Positions 45,219 to 57,366 of a stretch of 64,000 nt of DNA are shown piece by piece; the stretch's first letter is position 1, and every line of letters starts with the position of its first letter. Source of the DNA: Porphyra umbilicalis (taxonomy: Eukaryota; Rhodophyta; Bangiophyceae; Bangiales; Bangiaceae); assembly GCA_002049455.2 (NCBI GenBank), contig KV918774.1:372001-436000 (forward strand), given 5' to 3'. Position numbers and translations under genes: made by a program. The notes under the pieces were generated by a model. The model searched no databases. It was not told where the DNA came from and saw only the letters and a list, made by a program, of their open reading frames with translations.

Positions 45219-46457
45219 GATCACAAGGACGTCCAGCAACAGCAAGATCACAATGACATCCGCATCCGCTGAGCCCGAGGTCCGCCCGTGCCCCCACGGT
45301 GTGCCGATGGATGCTCCCACGTCGTCGCCGTCGCCGTCACCGTCGCCGTCGCCACCGTCGCTCGTACCACACGCTCGCGTGCTCCTCACTCGACGCGCCA
45401 GACGAACATCCATCATCACCGTTTTGCCATGCGCATGATGACCGCCGACGCGGTCGCTTTTCCGCCGCTCATATTCTTGCAACTCGGCATGGCCTCAATG
45501 TCCGCCGCCGCCATCTCCGCCTCACGCGACCGCCGCTGTCACCACCGCTGCCACCACTGCTGCAATCACCACCGCCGACTGCATCACCGCCGCATCGCCA
45601 CCACCTCCTGCACCACCGTGGACCGCCACCATTGCCACCGCGCCCAATCGCCGCTCGGAGCATTGCCACCGAGTTGTTGCCCGCTGCGCCGACGTTGCGG
45701 GCACGGACGCGCCACCCAACCGTATGCGCTTTGGCCTGCCACCCGCTCCTCGCCGATGTCGTTCCTCACGAGTGCCACGATGTTGATGCAGCGGCCCGCC
45801 GCGTGGACGTCGCGGGCCAACAGATGAGCACCAGGCGCTCTCCCCTTGAGGAGCGGCGGCGCCGGTGGCGGCGGCAATTCGGCACCCACACGCACAGGCA
45901 CGCACCTGCATAGATGCCGGTTGTCAGTCGATGCCAATGTCATGATCACCGCCACCATGCCGATATGCCCCGCAGTGCCGACGCGGCGGGCCTGCGGGCC
46001 CCAAACGACCATGCGCCATTGTTGTTGCGGTGCCCCGCCCGCCAACTTGAGCACACTCACAATGACCATTGAACGGCACGAGGCCAGCTGCGTCGACGCT
46101 GCGGGCCACGACACCAACACCTCGCGTACCCCCTTTGGGGGCGGCGGCGGCGGCGGCGGCGGCAGCAAGTCCACTACCTGACGCTTTCGGCTCGCTACGT
46201 CGACGTGGCGGGCCCAAACGCCCCCCTCCAACGATGCGCTCGCTCTCACCTCAATCTTTTTTTTTTCTTGGTTGCCCTCTCAAGCAGCAGCGGCAACCGC
46301 ACCGAGCCTTGGCCCACCGTGTCGATTCCGCGGGCTTAGGACGCGCGCACTGACCATTGGCGGTAGAGGGTTGGACACTCGAGGAGGATGACTCGACGAG
46401 GCCTCAACGACAACGACGATGATGAGTGCAAGCACCGCCAGGACGAACCACGACTAC
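45219..46457. other. No gene; diverged tandem duplication of about 290 bp
   Basis: Segments near 45780-45880 and 46070-46170 share GCGGGCCA...CAACA...CCCCTT and GGCGGCGGC words in the same order. This suggests two or more decayed copies of a unit of about 290 bp. GTCGCC repeats near 45317-45360 and a T-run at 46256-46266 are the other notable features. No convincing gene. Confidence 0.4.
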
Positions 46458-46632
46458 CAAGACGAGGACCGAGGCCAAGGATGAAGGTATCGAGCACAAG
46501 GATGAGGACTGAGAACGAGGACTAGGAACGAGGATGATGAATGAGATCGATGAGAATGAGGCCAAGGTCGATGAGAATGAGGACGATGGGAATGAGGACA
46601 AGGACGATGAGAATGAGGACAAGAACAAGCAG
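46458..46632 (+). repeat. GATGAGAATGAGG-type purine-rich minisatellite
   Basis: Irregular copies of GA(T/C)GAGAATGAGGAC with a strong purine bias on the plus strand. Such polypurine tracts can form triplex DNA. No coding role was seen. Confidence 0.8.
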
Positions 46633-46847
46633 CTATGAGACGTGGACGACAAGTTGCGGTAACTGGACGCGGTGACCGTCTCCAGGTTGAGGGTCGATGT
46701 GACTGTCGAGGTTGATGTGATTGGACACTAGCAGGCAAGCGCGATGACGGGACGTGAGCGATGAGTTGCTCCGAGTTGAGAATTGCGGTGACTAGACGCG
46801 GTGACTGGACCTGCACGAGCCCTGCCAAGTACGACCTACTACGAGCG

Positions 46848-47062
46848 AGCCTTGCCTCGAACAAGCGTTGCCGTGGACAAGAGTTGTCCCGGACAAGCGT
46901 TGCTCTGGACGAGAGTTACCCTGGACCAGTGTTGCGCTGGACGAGCCCCGGACGAGACTTGCCCTGGACGAGACTTGCCCTGGACGAGACTTGCCCTGGA
47001 TGAGCGTTACCCTGGATGATCGTTGCCCTGGATGATCGTTGCCCTGGACGAGCATTGCCCTG
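46848..47062 (+). repeat. 16-bp minisatellite (TTGCCCTGGACGAGAC)
   Basis: About 13 imperfect copies. The best are three consecutive identical units near 46955-46996, with decay toward both ends. The period is not a multiple of three, so it is not a protein repeat. Confidence 0.85.
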
Positions 47063-47724
47063 AATGGGGGGTCCCCCCGGTCGCTGCCTGATGTCGCTGC
47101 CCCTTGTTGCCCGATCTTGATTGGTGGTTCCTTCGTTGCTACTCATCTCTTTGTCTCGCTCCGCCGATGCACGAGTCGGTTCTGTCTCCCGGCCTCGCTT
47201 TACCCTTTGCGGTGGCGGGAGGGTCGCACTGTGCCTCGACTGATCAATGGCGGCGTGCCGCGCCACGGCGGCCGCGGCGGCAGCGGGGGCTTCCCCCCTT
47301 GCCGCCGCAGCGGCTGTGGGGCGCGCAACGCCGCCGCCATTGGCCGAGGGGGAGCCCCGCCGGCGCGGGCCTCGGTCGGCCAGCACTGGCGGGGTGTTCC
47401 CTTCTGCGGCGCCTGCCGGGCGGGGGGGCGGCGGCGCCCGTGGCGCCCCTCTCTGCAATGCGGCAGGTCGTAAAAGCACCAATGGACAGTTGTTCTCGTC
47501 TCCCTTGATACTATTTTTCCGCTGTGTACGTCCGACCCTGTGCGTGTTTGGGGAACAAGGCTCTGGTGCTGGACCTGTCGTGCTGATCAAGTGCCCGGAT
47601 CGTCAAACGCGCGTGTGGGGTGAGCGCGCTATAAAGCCGTCCGTGACCTTATTTTTCTCGTCAGTGCGCTCGGACATGTTGTGTACGCCGTCTCTGTGCC
47701 GCCCCCCACACAGCTTGCAGTGGT
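47063..47724. other. No gene recognised; downstream of the methyltransferase gene
   Basis: Mixed sequence holding the 3' end of the gene that stops at 47725. CTATAAAGC at about 47629 is TATA-like but no gene follows it in a coherent frame. Confidence 0.4.
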
Positions 47725-49814
47725 CTAGCCCCGGCGACCACGCCCACCACGCCCGCTGCCGCCTCCGCGCCCCCACCCGCGCCCCCCTCCGCGTCCCCCC
47801 CCGCCTCTGCCACGAGCCCCGCCGCCGCCGCGGGCGGCTGCCCCGCCCCAGCCGCCACCCCCACCCGCGCGCCCCCCCCCCGCCCCGTCCCGACCGCCGC
47901 CGCCGCCGCGCCGCGGCTCGGTCACGACCTCCCACTCCCAATCCTCCGTCTCGTCCTCCTCGTAATCCTCCGCGTCCCACAGGTCGTCATCAACGCCGCC
48001 AGCCGGCGCCGTGAGGCCCCGCCCAGACCGCGGCGCAGGCGCGGAGGAGCCACCACCACCACCGCCGCCGCCGCCGCGACCGGCCGCCGCCGCGTTGCGG
48101 GCGGCGAGGCGTGCCCGCCACCCGCCGCCGCCACTGCCGCCACTGCCGCCACCGCCGGCGCTGCCGCCGTCGACACTGCCGCCGCGGCCGCCGCGGGTGA
48201 CGCGTGCCGCCGCCCGGCCGCGGCCCGACTCTGCGGCGCCCCGGGCGCGCCCGCGCCCCCCCCCCCCCCCCCCCCCCCGCGCCCGCCGTCGGCGGCGCCC
48301 GCCGCACCCCCCCCCCCCCCCCCCCCCCCCCCACGTACGTGCGGCGGTCAAACACGACGAGCGTCTCAATGGCGTCGGCGCCCGGAAAAAACACGGCCGC
48401 CTCCGCGTGGGCAACCACCCACCCCGACCGCACGAGGCGGAGGGCGTCGCGTTGGAGGCTCCCCGCGCCGCAGCTGAGGTAGACGAGGCGGGACAGCCCC
48501 CCCGCCCGCCCCGGCGCTTCCGCCAACGCGTCGAGGAGGGGCGCGTCGAGCCCCCCCCGCGGCGGATCCACGACCGCCACGTCGGCGCCAGACAGCAGGT
48601 GCGCCAGCTCCCCCCCCCGCCCGACCACGTACGACGCGGCGGCGCGGGCGCGCGGCGGCAGGCGCGCGGCAGAGGCGCGGAACGGGCCCGCCGCCGCCGG
48701 GTTCACATCCGACGCCACGAGGCGGCCGAGGCGCCGCACCGACAGCGCCACGAGGCCAATGGCGCCGACGCCCGCGCAGTATTCGGTGACGGCCGCGCCG
48801 GGGGGGAGGTGCGGGAGCGCCCGCCCGAGGAGCGCCTCAAAGGCGGTGAGGTTGGCTTGCCGAAAAGACGCGGGCGCAAAGTGGATCGGCACCCCGTGGA
48901 GGTGCTCGACGAGCGTCGGGGGGCCGTGGAGGGTGTCGTACCGCGACGGTTGGGGGGTGAGGATGACGTTGGTGGCCGTCGGGTTGTAGTGCACGGTGAT
49001 TGAGTGCCACTTGACGGGGGCGGGGAAGAGCGTCGCCTCGAGCGCCGCCGTTGCGTCTGGGGCGGGGGTCGGCTCGGCCACGCCGTCGGCCGCGCCCGCC
49101 GCCGCCGCCGCCGCCGCCGCCACCCCTGCCCCCCCCCGCCCGCCGCTTGCCGCTCCCGCGCCGCCGCGGCCGCCCACAACCACTTGACCATCCGCGGCAC
49201 CGCCGGCGCCGCCTCCTTCCACCCCCCCGCATTGACCACCAACACGAGCTGCACGGCGCCCGTCGCGCGCTGCACGTTCATAACCACATAACGCAGGAGC
49301 CCCTCCCGGGTGCCCTCCTCATACGCCCCCACGCCCGTGGCGGTGGCGGCGCGGACAACCTCGGCGGCGCCCGCATTGATCGCCGGGTCGTGCACCGCAC
49401 ACCGGGGGATGGGCACCACGTCGTGGCTGCCCCGTGCGTAGAGGCCGACGACCGGCGGGGAGGCCGCCGAGCGCCCCGGCCGCACCGCCAGTTTGGCGTG
49501 CGTGCGCCACCCATACACGGGGCCGACGGCGGTGGCGTCGGCCAAGCCGCCGCCGTACCCGAGGGCGGTGCGGAAAAAGGCGTCGGCGGTTGCGAGCGCC
49601 GGCGGCCGCCCGACGGCGGTTGCGAGGGAGCACCCCGAGCAGGCGCCAAAGTGCTCACAGTGCAAGCCGCCGGTCGTTGCCGCCGCCGCGCGGCCGGCGG
49701 CAGTCGCCGCCACAACCGACGCGCGCACCTTGGCCGACGGCTCGGGGGGGGGGGCGCCGCGGCCGCCGCGGCGGCCACCGCCCGACGCGCCGCGCGTCGG
49801 CGGCCGGCCCGTGT

Positions 49815-49847
<33 letters not shown>

Positions 49848-50347
49848 CGCCGTCGCCGCCGCCGTCATCCGTGGGCGCGAGCCCGGCGGCGGCGGCGGGC
49901 GCCCCCGACGCCCCACCGACGGCGCGGGTGTAGAGCGACCGCGGGGAGACGGCAAAGGCGTCGCCGCAGCGGGAGCAGACGACGGCCATGCCCGCCGCGG
50001 CGGGGGTGTAGAGGTAACACGTGGCGCACTTGCGGCAGCGGATAAACGTGTCGGCCGCCGCCGAGGCGGCGGCGGCGGCGGCGGCGCCGGTGGCGCCGCC
50101 GGGGGGGGGGGGGGGGGACCCCCCCGGCAGCCTCCAACCGCAGCGACGCCCCCGACTGCCAGTCGACGCCGCGGACGACGCGCGGCGGCCGCCGCCGCCG
50201 CCCCCGCCCGTCGTCGGGGGGGGGGGGGCGGCGGCGGCACCCGCCGCCACCGCCGCGGCGGCCGCCACCGTTGCCGCCGCCGACCCAGGGGTTGGGGGAG
50301 ACACACGTGTGCCGCCGCCCGCCGCCGCGCCATTGGCATTGGCGGCG

Positions 50348-50388
<41 letters not shown>

Positions 50389-50573
50389 CGCCGCCGCCGC
50401 CGCCGTCGGGCGGCGCGCGCCCGGCGGCCGGCGGGCGGGCGGCGGAGCGGCGGGGAGACGGCGGCGCGCCGGCGGGGCCACCGGGGACCGCGCGAGCGCG
50501 CGCGCGCGCAGCAGCGGCGGGCCCCCCCACCCAAACGCCACGCCCGCCGCGGCAGCCCGCCGCGGCAGCGGCG

Positions 50574-50619
<46 letters not shown>

Positions 50620-50652
50620 GCGCCCGCCCGTCGGCGCCACCCAGCGCCGCAT
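47725..50652 (-). CDS. TrmA/RumA-type RNA m5U methyltransferase with zinc ribbon and RGG tail
   Basis: The family transfers methyl from S-adenosylmethionine to C5 of uridine in tRNA or rRNA. A likely start is ATG 50652 (MRRWVAPTGG). In order along the protein: a Pro/Ala tract; a CxxC...CxxC zinc ribbon (CRKCATCYLY, CSRCGDAF; about 49940-50050); an iron-sulfur-type CEHFGACSGC motif (about 49628-49660); the GWRTHAKLAV and GLYARGSHDV substrate region; EYCAGVGAIGL (about 48750-48790); VVDPPRGG (about 48551-48580); and the catalytic-Cys motif YLSCGAGSLQRD (about 48459-48489), with IET as the presumed base. A tail with DDDLWDAEDYEEDETEDWEW and many RGG units ends at 47725. The frame must shift near 49131 (a C-run) and again at the 26-C run 48307-48332, so the assembled ORF is broken. 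The layout resembles plant m5U methyltransferase homologues. Confidence 0.85.
48307..48332 (+). repeat. 26-base C homopolymer inside a gene
   Basis: It encodes polyGly on the minus strand at the join between the methyltransferase domain and the RGG tail. A second C-run of about 20 bases lies at about 48260-48279. Correct length cannot be trusted. Confidence 0.9.
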
Positions 50653-51277
50653 GGCGGCCACTCGTCGGCAGCGTGAGCAGACACGGGCGGGAGAGAGGCG
50701 GGGGGCGGAGGCGGTCGCCACCGCCGCGGCGGGGGGAGGGGGAGGCTGCCGGCGGCCGCGTGCACGCGCCCTGCACCCGCCGTCGGGGCGGCGGCGGCGG
50801 CGCGGCGCACCGGGGGGGGGGGTCGTGGCGGCGCCGGGGGGGCGCGCCACGTCGCTGCCGCGGCGGCGGCGCCGCCGAGAGATCGGGGGGGGCACCGGCG
50901 GCGGCTTGAATTGCGTCGCAAGTCACCGTCGGCGGCATGAATTGCTTGATCAATTCCGCTGGAGGGGTGATCCGCCCCGCGGCGGCTGCACCTCGACGCG
51001 GCGGCCGCGTGGCGCCGCGCGCGGCCGCGCGCGCCGCCGCCCCCGCGGCGCGGCGTGTGTGTCCCGTGCCCGACGACCACGGCCGGCGGCGGCGGCGGCG
51101 GCGGCGGCAGTGGGCGGTGGTCGGCCGGCCGCCCCCCCCCCCCCCCCGCCCTCCCTGTTTTGTTTCCGTTGCCCCGTCGACTGGGCTTTTTTTTTTTTTT
51201 TTGTTGTTTCTTTGTTTTTTTGTTCCGAGGCACGGCCAGAGGGGCGGGACGCACGCACCGCCGCCGCCGCCGCCGCC
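50653..51277. promoter_or_regulatory. Shared upstream region of two divergent genes
   Basis: The methyltransferase gene (minus, from 50652) and the F-box gene (plus, from about 51278) diverge from this interval of about 625 bp, so it should contain both promoters. A T-rich tract at about 51187-51222 (TTTTTTTTTTTTTTGTTGTTTC...) is the only AT-rich segment in an otherwise over 80% GC interval. No TATA box was seen. Confidence 0.45.
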
Positions 51278-52895
51278 ATGCCCCGCCGCGGCGTGGGCGG
51301 CGACGGGGGGGAGGCGGGGGACGGCGGCGCCGCGGCCGCCGGCCGCGGCGCGGGCGGCGGTGCCGGCCGCGCGCCGCCGGCGCACCGGGCGCCGAGGAGA
51401 CGGGTCGCCCGTCGGGGTGCCGGGGGGGGGGTGCCGCGCCGGCCGCCGCCCGCGGCGGCGCCACCCCCACCGGCCGGGGGGGGGTGCCGGCGGCAGCAGC
51501 GGCTGCGGCGGCAGCGGCAGCGGCAGCGGCAGCGGCAGCCACGTCGGTGGTGGCAGCGTCGGCGGCGGCAGCGGCAGCAGCAGCGGCAGCGGCAGCAGCG
51601 GCAGCGGCGCGAGCACCGGCGCCGCCGCCGCCGCCGCCGCCGCCGGCAGCAGCGGCAGCGGGGGCGGCGGCAGCAGCAGCAGCCACGCCGCGGCGGCCAC
51701 GCCGCCCCCGCCGCGCTCCCCCTCCTCTAGCGGCGGGCGCCCCCCCCCGCCCCCCCACGCCGCCGGCGACGCCCCCCCCCCCCCCGCCCCCCCCCCCCTC
51801 CCCCGCCGCACCGTCGTCCGCGGCGGCTACTGGGGCGCCCCCCCCCTCCCCCCCCCCCCCCCCCGCCGACGGGGGTCACCCCCGCGCCGTTGCCCCCCCC
51901 CCCCCCCCCCGCGGCGACCCCCCCCCCCCACCACCCCGGCGGTCCCCCACCTCCCCCCGAGCTGTGGGCGGCGGTGCTGGCGGCGGCGCCGTCGGCGGCC
52001 GCCGCCGCGGCGCTCGGCGAAACGTGTCGGGCGCTCGCCGCCGAGGTGCGGGGGGCGCCGGGCGCGCGCCTGCACGCTGCCCTGTGGGCGGCCGCCGCCG
52101 CTGCCGACGCGCCGCCGCCGCCGCCCCCACCCCCGCCGCCAAGAGGAGCCGTGGCGGCGGCGGCGGCGGCGGCCGCCACGGCCCCCGCGGCCGACGCGCT
52201 CGCCGCCGGCGTGGCCGCCGCCGCCGCCGCCGCCGCGTCGCGGCCGACGGCGTTTGTGGCTGCCACTGCTGGCGGCGGCTGGCGCGACGATGTCGCCGTC
52301 GGCGCGCGGATGCGGGGCGTCGGGCCGCCGCCGCCGCCGCCGCGGCGGCTCCTCAGCGGCAGCGGCAGAAGTGGCGGCGGGGGCGTCGGCGGCGGCAGTG
52401 GCGGTGGTGGCGGGGCAGTCGCACACTCCCCCCCCCCCCCCCCCCCCGCTGGCGCGGCCGCCCCGCCTCGTCGCCGACCGGCGGCGCCGGGGGCGTGTGG
52501 GTCGGGTGCGCGGGGCCCCCCCCACGGCGGCGGCGGCGCGGCTCGGCCCCGTGGCGGATGTGGTGGCCTTTGCCGGCGGCGGCGTCCTCGTCGGCGCCGC
52601 TGAGGGCGTTGCGTGGGCGGCTCCGGGGGGGGGGGTCGCCGTCTTACGCGGCGACCCGGCGCTGGGGGGGGTGGAGCGGTGGGCGGGCGTGGGGGGGGGG
52701 GGGGGGGGGGTCGTGGGGGGGGTCACCACCACCCGGCGCCTCGTGCTTGTCGATGTGGGCGCCGTTGCGTGGGAGCGGGGGGGGCGGGGGGAGGGGGGGG
52801 GGGGGGGGGGGGGGGGCGAGGCGGGGGGGGGGGGCGCGCCCACGTCGGCGCCGTCACGGCGGCGGCAGCGGCGCTGGGCGGCGGCCGCGGCGCCG

Positions 52896-52927
<32 letters not shown>

Positions 52928-52956
52928 CTGCCACTGCCGCTACCGCCGCGGCCACG

Positions 52957-52997
<41 letters not shown>

Positions 52998-54566
52998 GCG
53001 GCCGGCACCCCCGGGCGGCCGCCGCCGCCCGCCCGGCGCGCCGCCGCCGTCGCTGGCGGCGGCCGCAGCCGCCGCCGCCGCCGCCGCCTCGGCGGCACGC
53101 CGCGCCGCGCGCGCGGCGGGCGCCGGCGGCGGCGCCAGCGGCGGCGCCCGCGCGACCAGTGTCGGCGCGCGCGCGGCGGCGCGCCCCCCCGCCCCCCCCC
53201 GCCCGCCCCCCGTTTGTGTGGCGCGCGCTCGCCAACCTCGACGGCGTGCCCGGCGACGTGACGGCGGTGCTCATGGCCACCCACCCAGACGTGCTGCCGG
53301 TGGCGCCGTCGCCCGCCGCCGCCGTGGCGCGGCTCGGGCGCGGGGGGGGGGGGGCGCCGGCGGCGGGCGCGGCGGGCGTGGCGGCTGCGGCGGCTGGGCG
53401 GTGCGCCTCCCCCCCGAGTGTGGGGGTGGGGGGGCGCCCCCCCCCGGGGCGCCAGTGGAAGGAGCAGCGGCGGCGGGTGCGGCGGGCGCCCCCCCCCACC
53501 GTTGGGGAGGTGGCCGGGCGCCCCCCCCCCCGCTACGCGCGCACGCTCATTGCCGGCACCTCGGCCGGGGCGGTGGTCGTTGCCTCGGCCGACCCCGACG
53601 AGCCCCCCCGCCGGTGGACGCTCCGCGACGCGGTCGACGTGCTCGCCGTTGGTGGCGGCGGCGCGGTGCTCCTCGCGGCGACGGCGCAGCCGCCGCTGAC
53701 GGTCGGCCTCTTCCACCTCGGCACGGGGCGCGTCGTTGCGCGCGTCGGCGTGGGGTCCCCGACGTGGGGGCGCCTCCCGTCGGTGGGGCGGCGGCGGGGT
53801 GGGGGGGGGCGCTTTTTGGTGGTGGGGGGGGGGACGCTCCGCCGGGCGTCCTCGTCGACCCGGCCGACGGGCGGGTGGTGGCGACGCTTGGGGGGGGGGG
53901 GGGGGGGGGGGGGACGATGCGGCCGCCGCCGCCGCCGCCGCCGCCGCCGCTGCCGTTGCCGCCGTTGCGCCAGCGCCCGCCGGTGGCGGTGGCGGCGGCG
54001 GCGGCGGCGGCGGGGCGGCGGGCGGGGCACCCCCCCACCCCCCCCCCCCCCCGGCCGCCGCCCGCCCCGCCGGCGGCGCGCCGTCGACGCACCTGCTGCT
54101 CACGCCCGGCGGCGGGGCGGCGGTCGCCACTGGCCCCGCCGGCGCGACGCTCTTCCGCCCGACCCGCCGCGGCGGCGGCGGTGGCGGCGGCGGCGGCGGC
54201 TGGGCGGCGGCGCCCGCCGCCGGCCTTGCCGGCACGGCGGCCACGGCGCTGGCGTCGTCGGCCGACGGTGGGGTGGTGGTGCTCGCCGAAGGGGCGGGGC
54301 CGTCGGCGTTTCGCCCGCGCCGCCGACGCGGGGGGGGGGGGGGCGGGGGGGGGGGAGGACGCCCCCGGGGGGGGGGGGGGGGGTCCCCCGCCCCCCCCCC
54401 GCCGCCAGGCCGCCTGCGGCTGTGGGAGGTGGCGTCGGGGCGGCTGACGCGGGCGGTGGGGCTCCGGGGGGGGGTCGCCCGCCTGAGCGTCGCGGGGGGG
54501 GTCGTTGCCGCCGTCGTGCGCCCGACGGCGGGCGCGGGGGAGGCGTGGGTGTGGCGCCTCGATTGA
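51278..54566 (+). CDS. F-box / WD40-like beta-propeller protein (frame-broken)
   Basis: F-box proteins recruit substrates to SCF ubiquitin ligases, and beta-propellers commonly bind the substrate. ATG 51278 is the first plausible start. A GCA/GGC microsatellite and proline tracts follow. The F-box-like segment PPELWAAVLAAAP...LGETCRALAAEV...LHAALW lies at about 51955-52090. Propeller-like blades follow: VADVVAFAGGGVLVGAAEGVAW (about 52555), ALANLDGVPGDVTAVLMATHPD (about 53228), RTLIAGTSAGAVVVASADPDE (about 53542), LRLWEVASGRLTRAV (about 54415), and WVWRLD then TGA at 54566. These pieces lie in three frames, with switches at long G- or C-runs (for example 52690-52710, 52795-52816, 52896-52922, 53889-53912, 54370-54383). 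The assembled sequence cannot be translated as one protein. The family call is from motif pattern only. Confidence 0.6.
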
Positions 54567-55176
54567 GGGTGGGGGGGGGTGGGGGGGTGGGGGGGGGGGG
54601 GGGGGGGTGCGCCTGCGCGCTCGTCAATGCGTTTTGGTGGGGGGGGTTGCCCTGGGCGCGCGCGCACGAGCGCGGCCGCGTGTGGTCCGCGCCCCGCGCG
54701 GGCCCGCGGCGACGGCACCGACGCGGCGCTGCGCGCCGTGCGTGCGGGGGCGGTCGGGGTGCGCGGGCGCGCCGCCTCTCTGTTCTTTGTCGTTGCTTTT
54801 TCGGCGAGGGGGCCGACCCGTGCCGCGCCGCGCGGCGCAGCTCCCCGACGGCGACACGCCGGCCGGGGCCGCACGGCGCCGCGGCGCTGCCGCGCCGCGG
54901 CGCGGCCGGGGCTCCCCCACCGGCCGCGCGCCGCGCCTGTCGACGGCCGCCCCGGCCGCCCGTGTGGGGCCCCTCTCGTGTCGGTCGAGCGCCGCGCCGC
55001 GGCGGCGGCGGGGGCGGCGGCCACGGACGGCGGGCGGGCGCGCGCCGCCCGTCGCGCCCGTGGGCGTCGTGCGGGGCCCCTGGCCACGCCTAGTTAAGCC
55101 TGCTCTTCTGGGTCTGAGCATTACACGGTCGTTTCGAAAGCTCCAGAGCGACGTGTTAGAAATCCAGTGGTCCGTA

Positions 55177-55202
55177 GAAAATTGGGTCGCGACCCAATTT
55201 TC
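55177..55202. repeat. 26-bp perfect palindrome centred on TCGCGA
   Basis: GAAAATTGGGTCG followed directly by its complement, with no loop. The inner 12 bp (GGGTCGCGACCC) recur at 55286-55297. Such a dyad is suited to a dimeric protein-binding site. Confidence 0.92.
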
Positions 55203-55387
55203 GGAGACCTCCGTAGCCTCTGCGAGAGCACCTTCTGACGCCAGTGGATCAGCAGCTCTCCGAAGACGTGAGTCGTGCAAGCGACGGGTCGCGACCCAAT
55301 TTTCAGAGGCCTGTGCAGGCTCTGTGAGAGGGCCTGTTGATCCGAATGGATCAGCAGCGGTCAAAAACGTGATCCAGGGCGGATCAC
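55184..55387 (+). repeat. Two diverged 102-bp tandem repeats
   Basis: Units start at the GGGTCGCGACCC palindromes (55184 and 55286). They share CAATTTTC(G/A)GAG, CTCTG(C/T)GAGAG and GGATCAGCAG in the same order. Confidence 0.85.
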
Positions 55388-56850
55388 GTCTTGCTCGTGC
55401 TTCGTCGATCCTGTTGCCTGCAGGCACTTGCATGACGTCTTTGTCATCACCGTGCGGTTGCTGTCTTTCTGTGGGGGGACACAATATGGCGGAAGCTGAT
55501 GAAGGCCAGACGTAAGTTAGGTCTGGGTGTGTTGCGAGTGCAGTAGGGCGCAATACAGGTGGGGAAGGGGTGGTGGGAAAAGACATCCTCGATAAATGTC
55601 ATCATGAAAAAACGTATTCACCCCTCCCCCCTTCGCCACGGCCGCACATGTCCACTGAAACGGCCCATGCAACCCCATACCACTTGGCAATGGAGATGTG
55701 TCAAGAAGGTCCGAAGAGGAATCCTCATAGCGACCACTGTAGGTGTCAGTTGGGGGCGCTTGTGCGGAAAAATGGCAGCTACGGGATGCCTCTAGAGTAT
55801 TCTGGAGACGGAGTAGCAAAAACGCTGGGGAGAGAGAAGATAGGCCACGAGCTCTACCTGGTGAGCTTTTCTGCCTATAACGGGCCGGAATGTGGGTAGA
55901 AAGTGGTCAAGGCCTGTTTTTTCCGGCAGAATCGTGCTCTGCACACCCTGTTTGAGTGGGCTGGTATAGGGGGAGCTCCCAGTCTTGCTTCTCTCGGGAG
56001 CCGGCGACTCCCCCTTACGCCTGAGCAGGGGTCAGGTGGAGCCTGTCCGACAATCCTTGCTCCTGGCACCAGGTCATTGTCCACGTTGCATTCTGCGCGG
56101 GAAAGTGGAAGCCTGATCTGACACTTACCCTTTCGGCCAATGAGCTGTCCCATTTGAAGCACCAGCCAACCCGGTGCGACAACCCTGTTGAAAACCCAGA
56201 AGAGCAGGTACACTGGCCCTTAACTAGGAGTGTGGCGGGGTGGGCACCCCCGCGCGGGCGGCCAGCGCTTCCCGCGGCGCGGGTGGGCAGCAACCACACT
56301 GTCTACAGTTGGCAGGTTGAGAACGCTCGGGTTTTCGGTATTGATTTTGATTGATGACCGACCATATGAACTTACGGTTTGACAAGTGATCTGCCCACGA
56401 CTAAGAACAGATCAGCCGCCTAATTCCACGAGCCTGCTGCCGTGGTCGCGCTGTCGGTCGTCTCCTTCCGAGCGCGCACTTGCATTGACGACCTGCATGA
56501 GCCGGTGGTGGCTCGCAGGCGCCGCCGTGCGGCGCTCACCCCTCACCCCCCACCGCCCCTCCCCCCCTACGTGCACGCCACAGAAGCGATTAGGCGGCTT
56601 TCCTCGCCCCAGACCACCACCGCCGGCTGCCCACTGCACGGGCGTGTGACTCGGCGTGTGGCGCACCGTCCGGCGCTGTTGCCGGTCGTGATGGCGGTCG
56701 CCGGCGGGTCGTACCGCAGCCCGTCGGCCAGCGGTCCGCCGAATCGCTGCTTCCGCGCTCCGCCCCTCCCCTCCATCTCTGCCGTTGGCGTCTCTGTCGT
56801 GCGCGGCGGTGGAGAGGCGGCCGTCTGGTGGGATTCACGGGCCTGCCGCC

Positions 56851-57331
56851 ATGCCCCCCCCAGACGCCATGGACGCGGGCGCCCGCGACTGGGCAGTCCC
56901 CCCCCCCCCCCCCCCCGCGCCTGCGGACCCCGTCTGCGAAGCGGACATTGACAAAATCACCCGCCGCGCCCGCCACGCGGCGGCCGCCGCCCTCGGCGCC
57001 CGCCTCGCCGTCGGGCGGGACGCGGCGGCGACGCTCGCCGGCCTCCGCTCGCTGCGGGCGTCGGCGCACGCAGAGGCGAGCCTCGCCTCTGCCCTCATCC
57101 GCCGCTCCCTGACGGTCGGGTTGGAGGAGGCGGACCCGACCGCCGCCGCCGCGGCCGTCGCCGACGCGCTCACCGACGTGACGTCGGCGGTCGAGCGGTA
57201 CGCGCCCGACGCGTCGGCGGGGCTGGCCGCCACGGCGGCGGCAGAGGCGGGGCGGGCGGCGGCCGACGCGGGGGTGGCGGCGGGGGTGGCGTCGCCGGCC
57301 GGATGGTGGACGGTGACGGCGACAAGGAGGG

Positions 57332-57366
<35 letters not shown>

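Larger units (their letters stand above)
54567..56850. other. Intergenic, no gene recognised
   Basis: About 2.3 kb. 54575-54610 is a G-homopolymer region. 55100-56350 has more balanced composition and includes the palindrome and tandem repeats at 55177-55387. Frames at 55559-56213 lack coding character. The promoter of the plus-strand gene at 56851 should lie near its right end. Confidence 0.45.

Noticed and set aside
45132-45482. PolyLeu / polyGln ORFs over the CAG tract
   Set aside because: The frame is open only because of the microsatellite; flanking residues have no coding character.
54600-55515. ORFs of 320-336 codons overlapping the palindrome region
   Set aside because: Both strands are open over the same interval, with Arg/Ala/Pro composition and no start or domain evidence.
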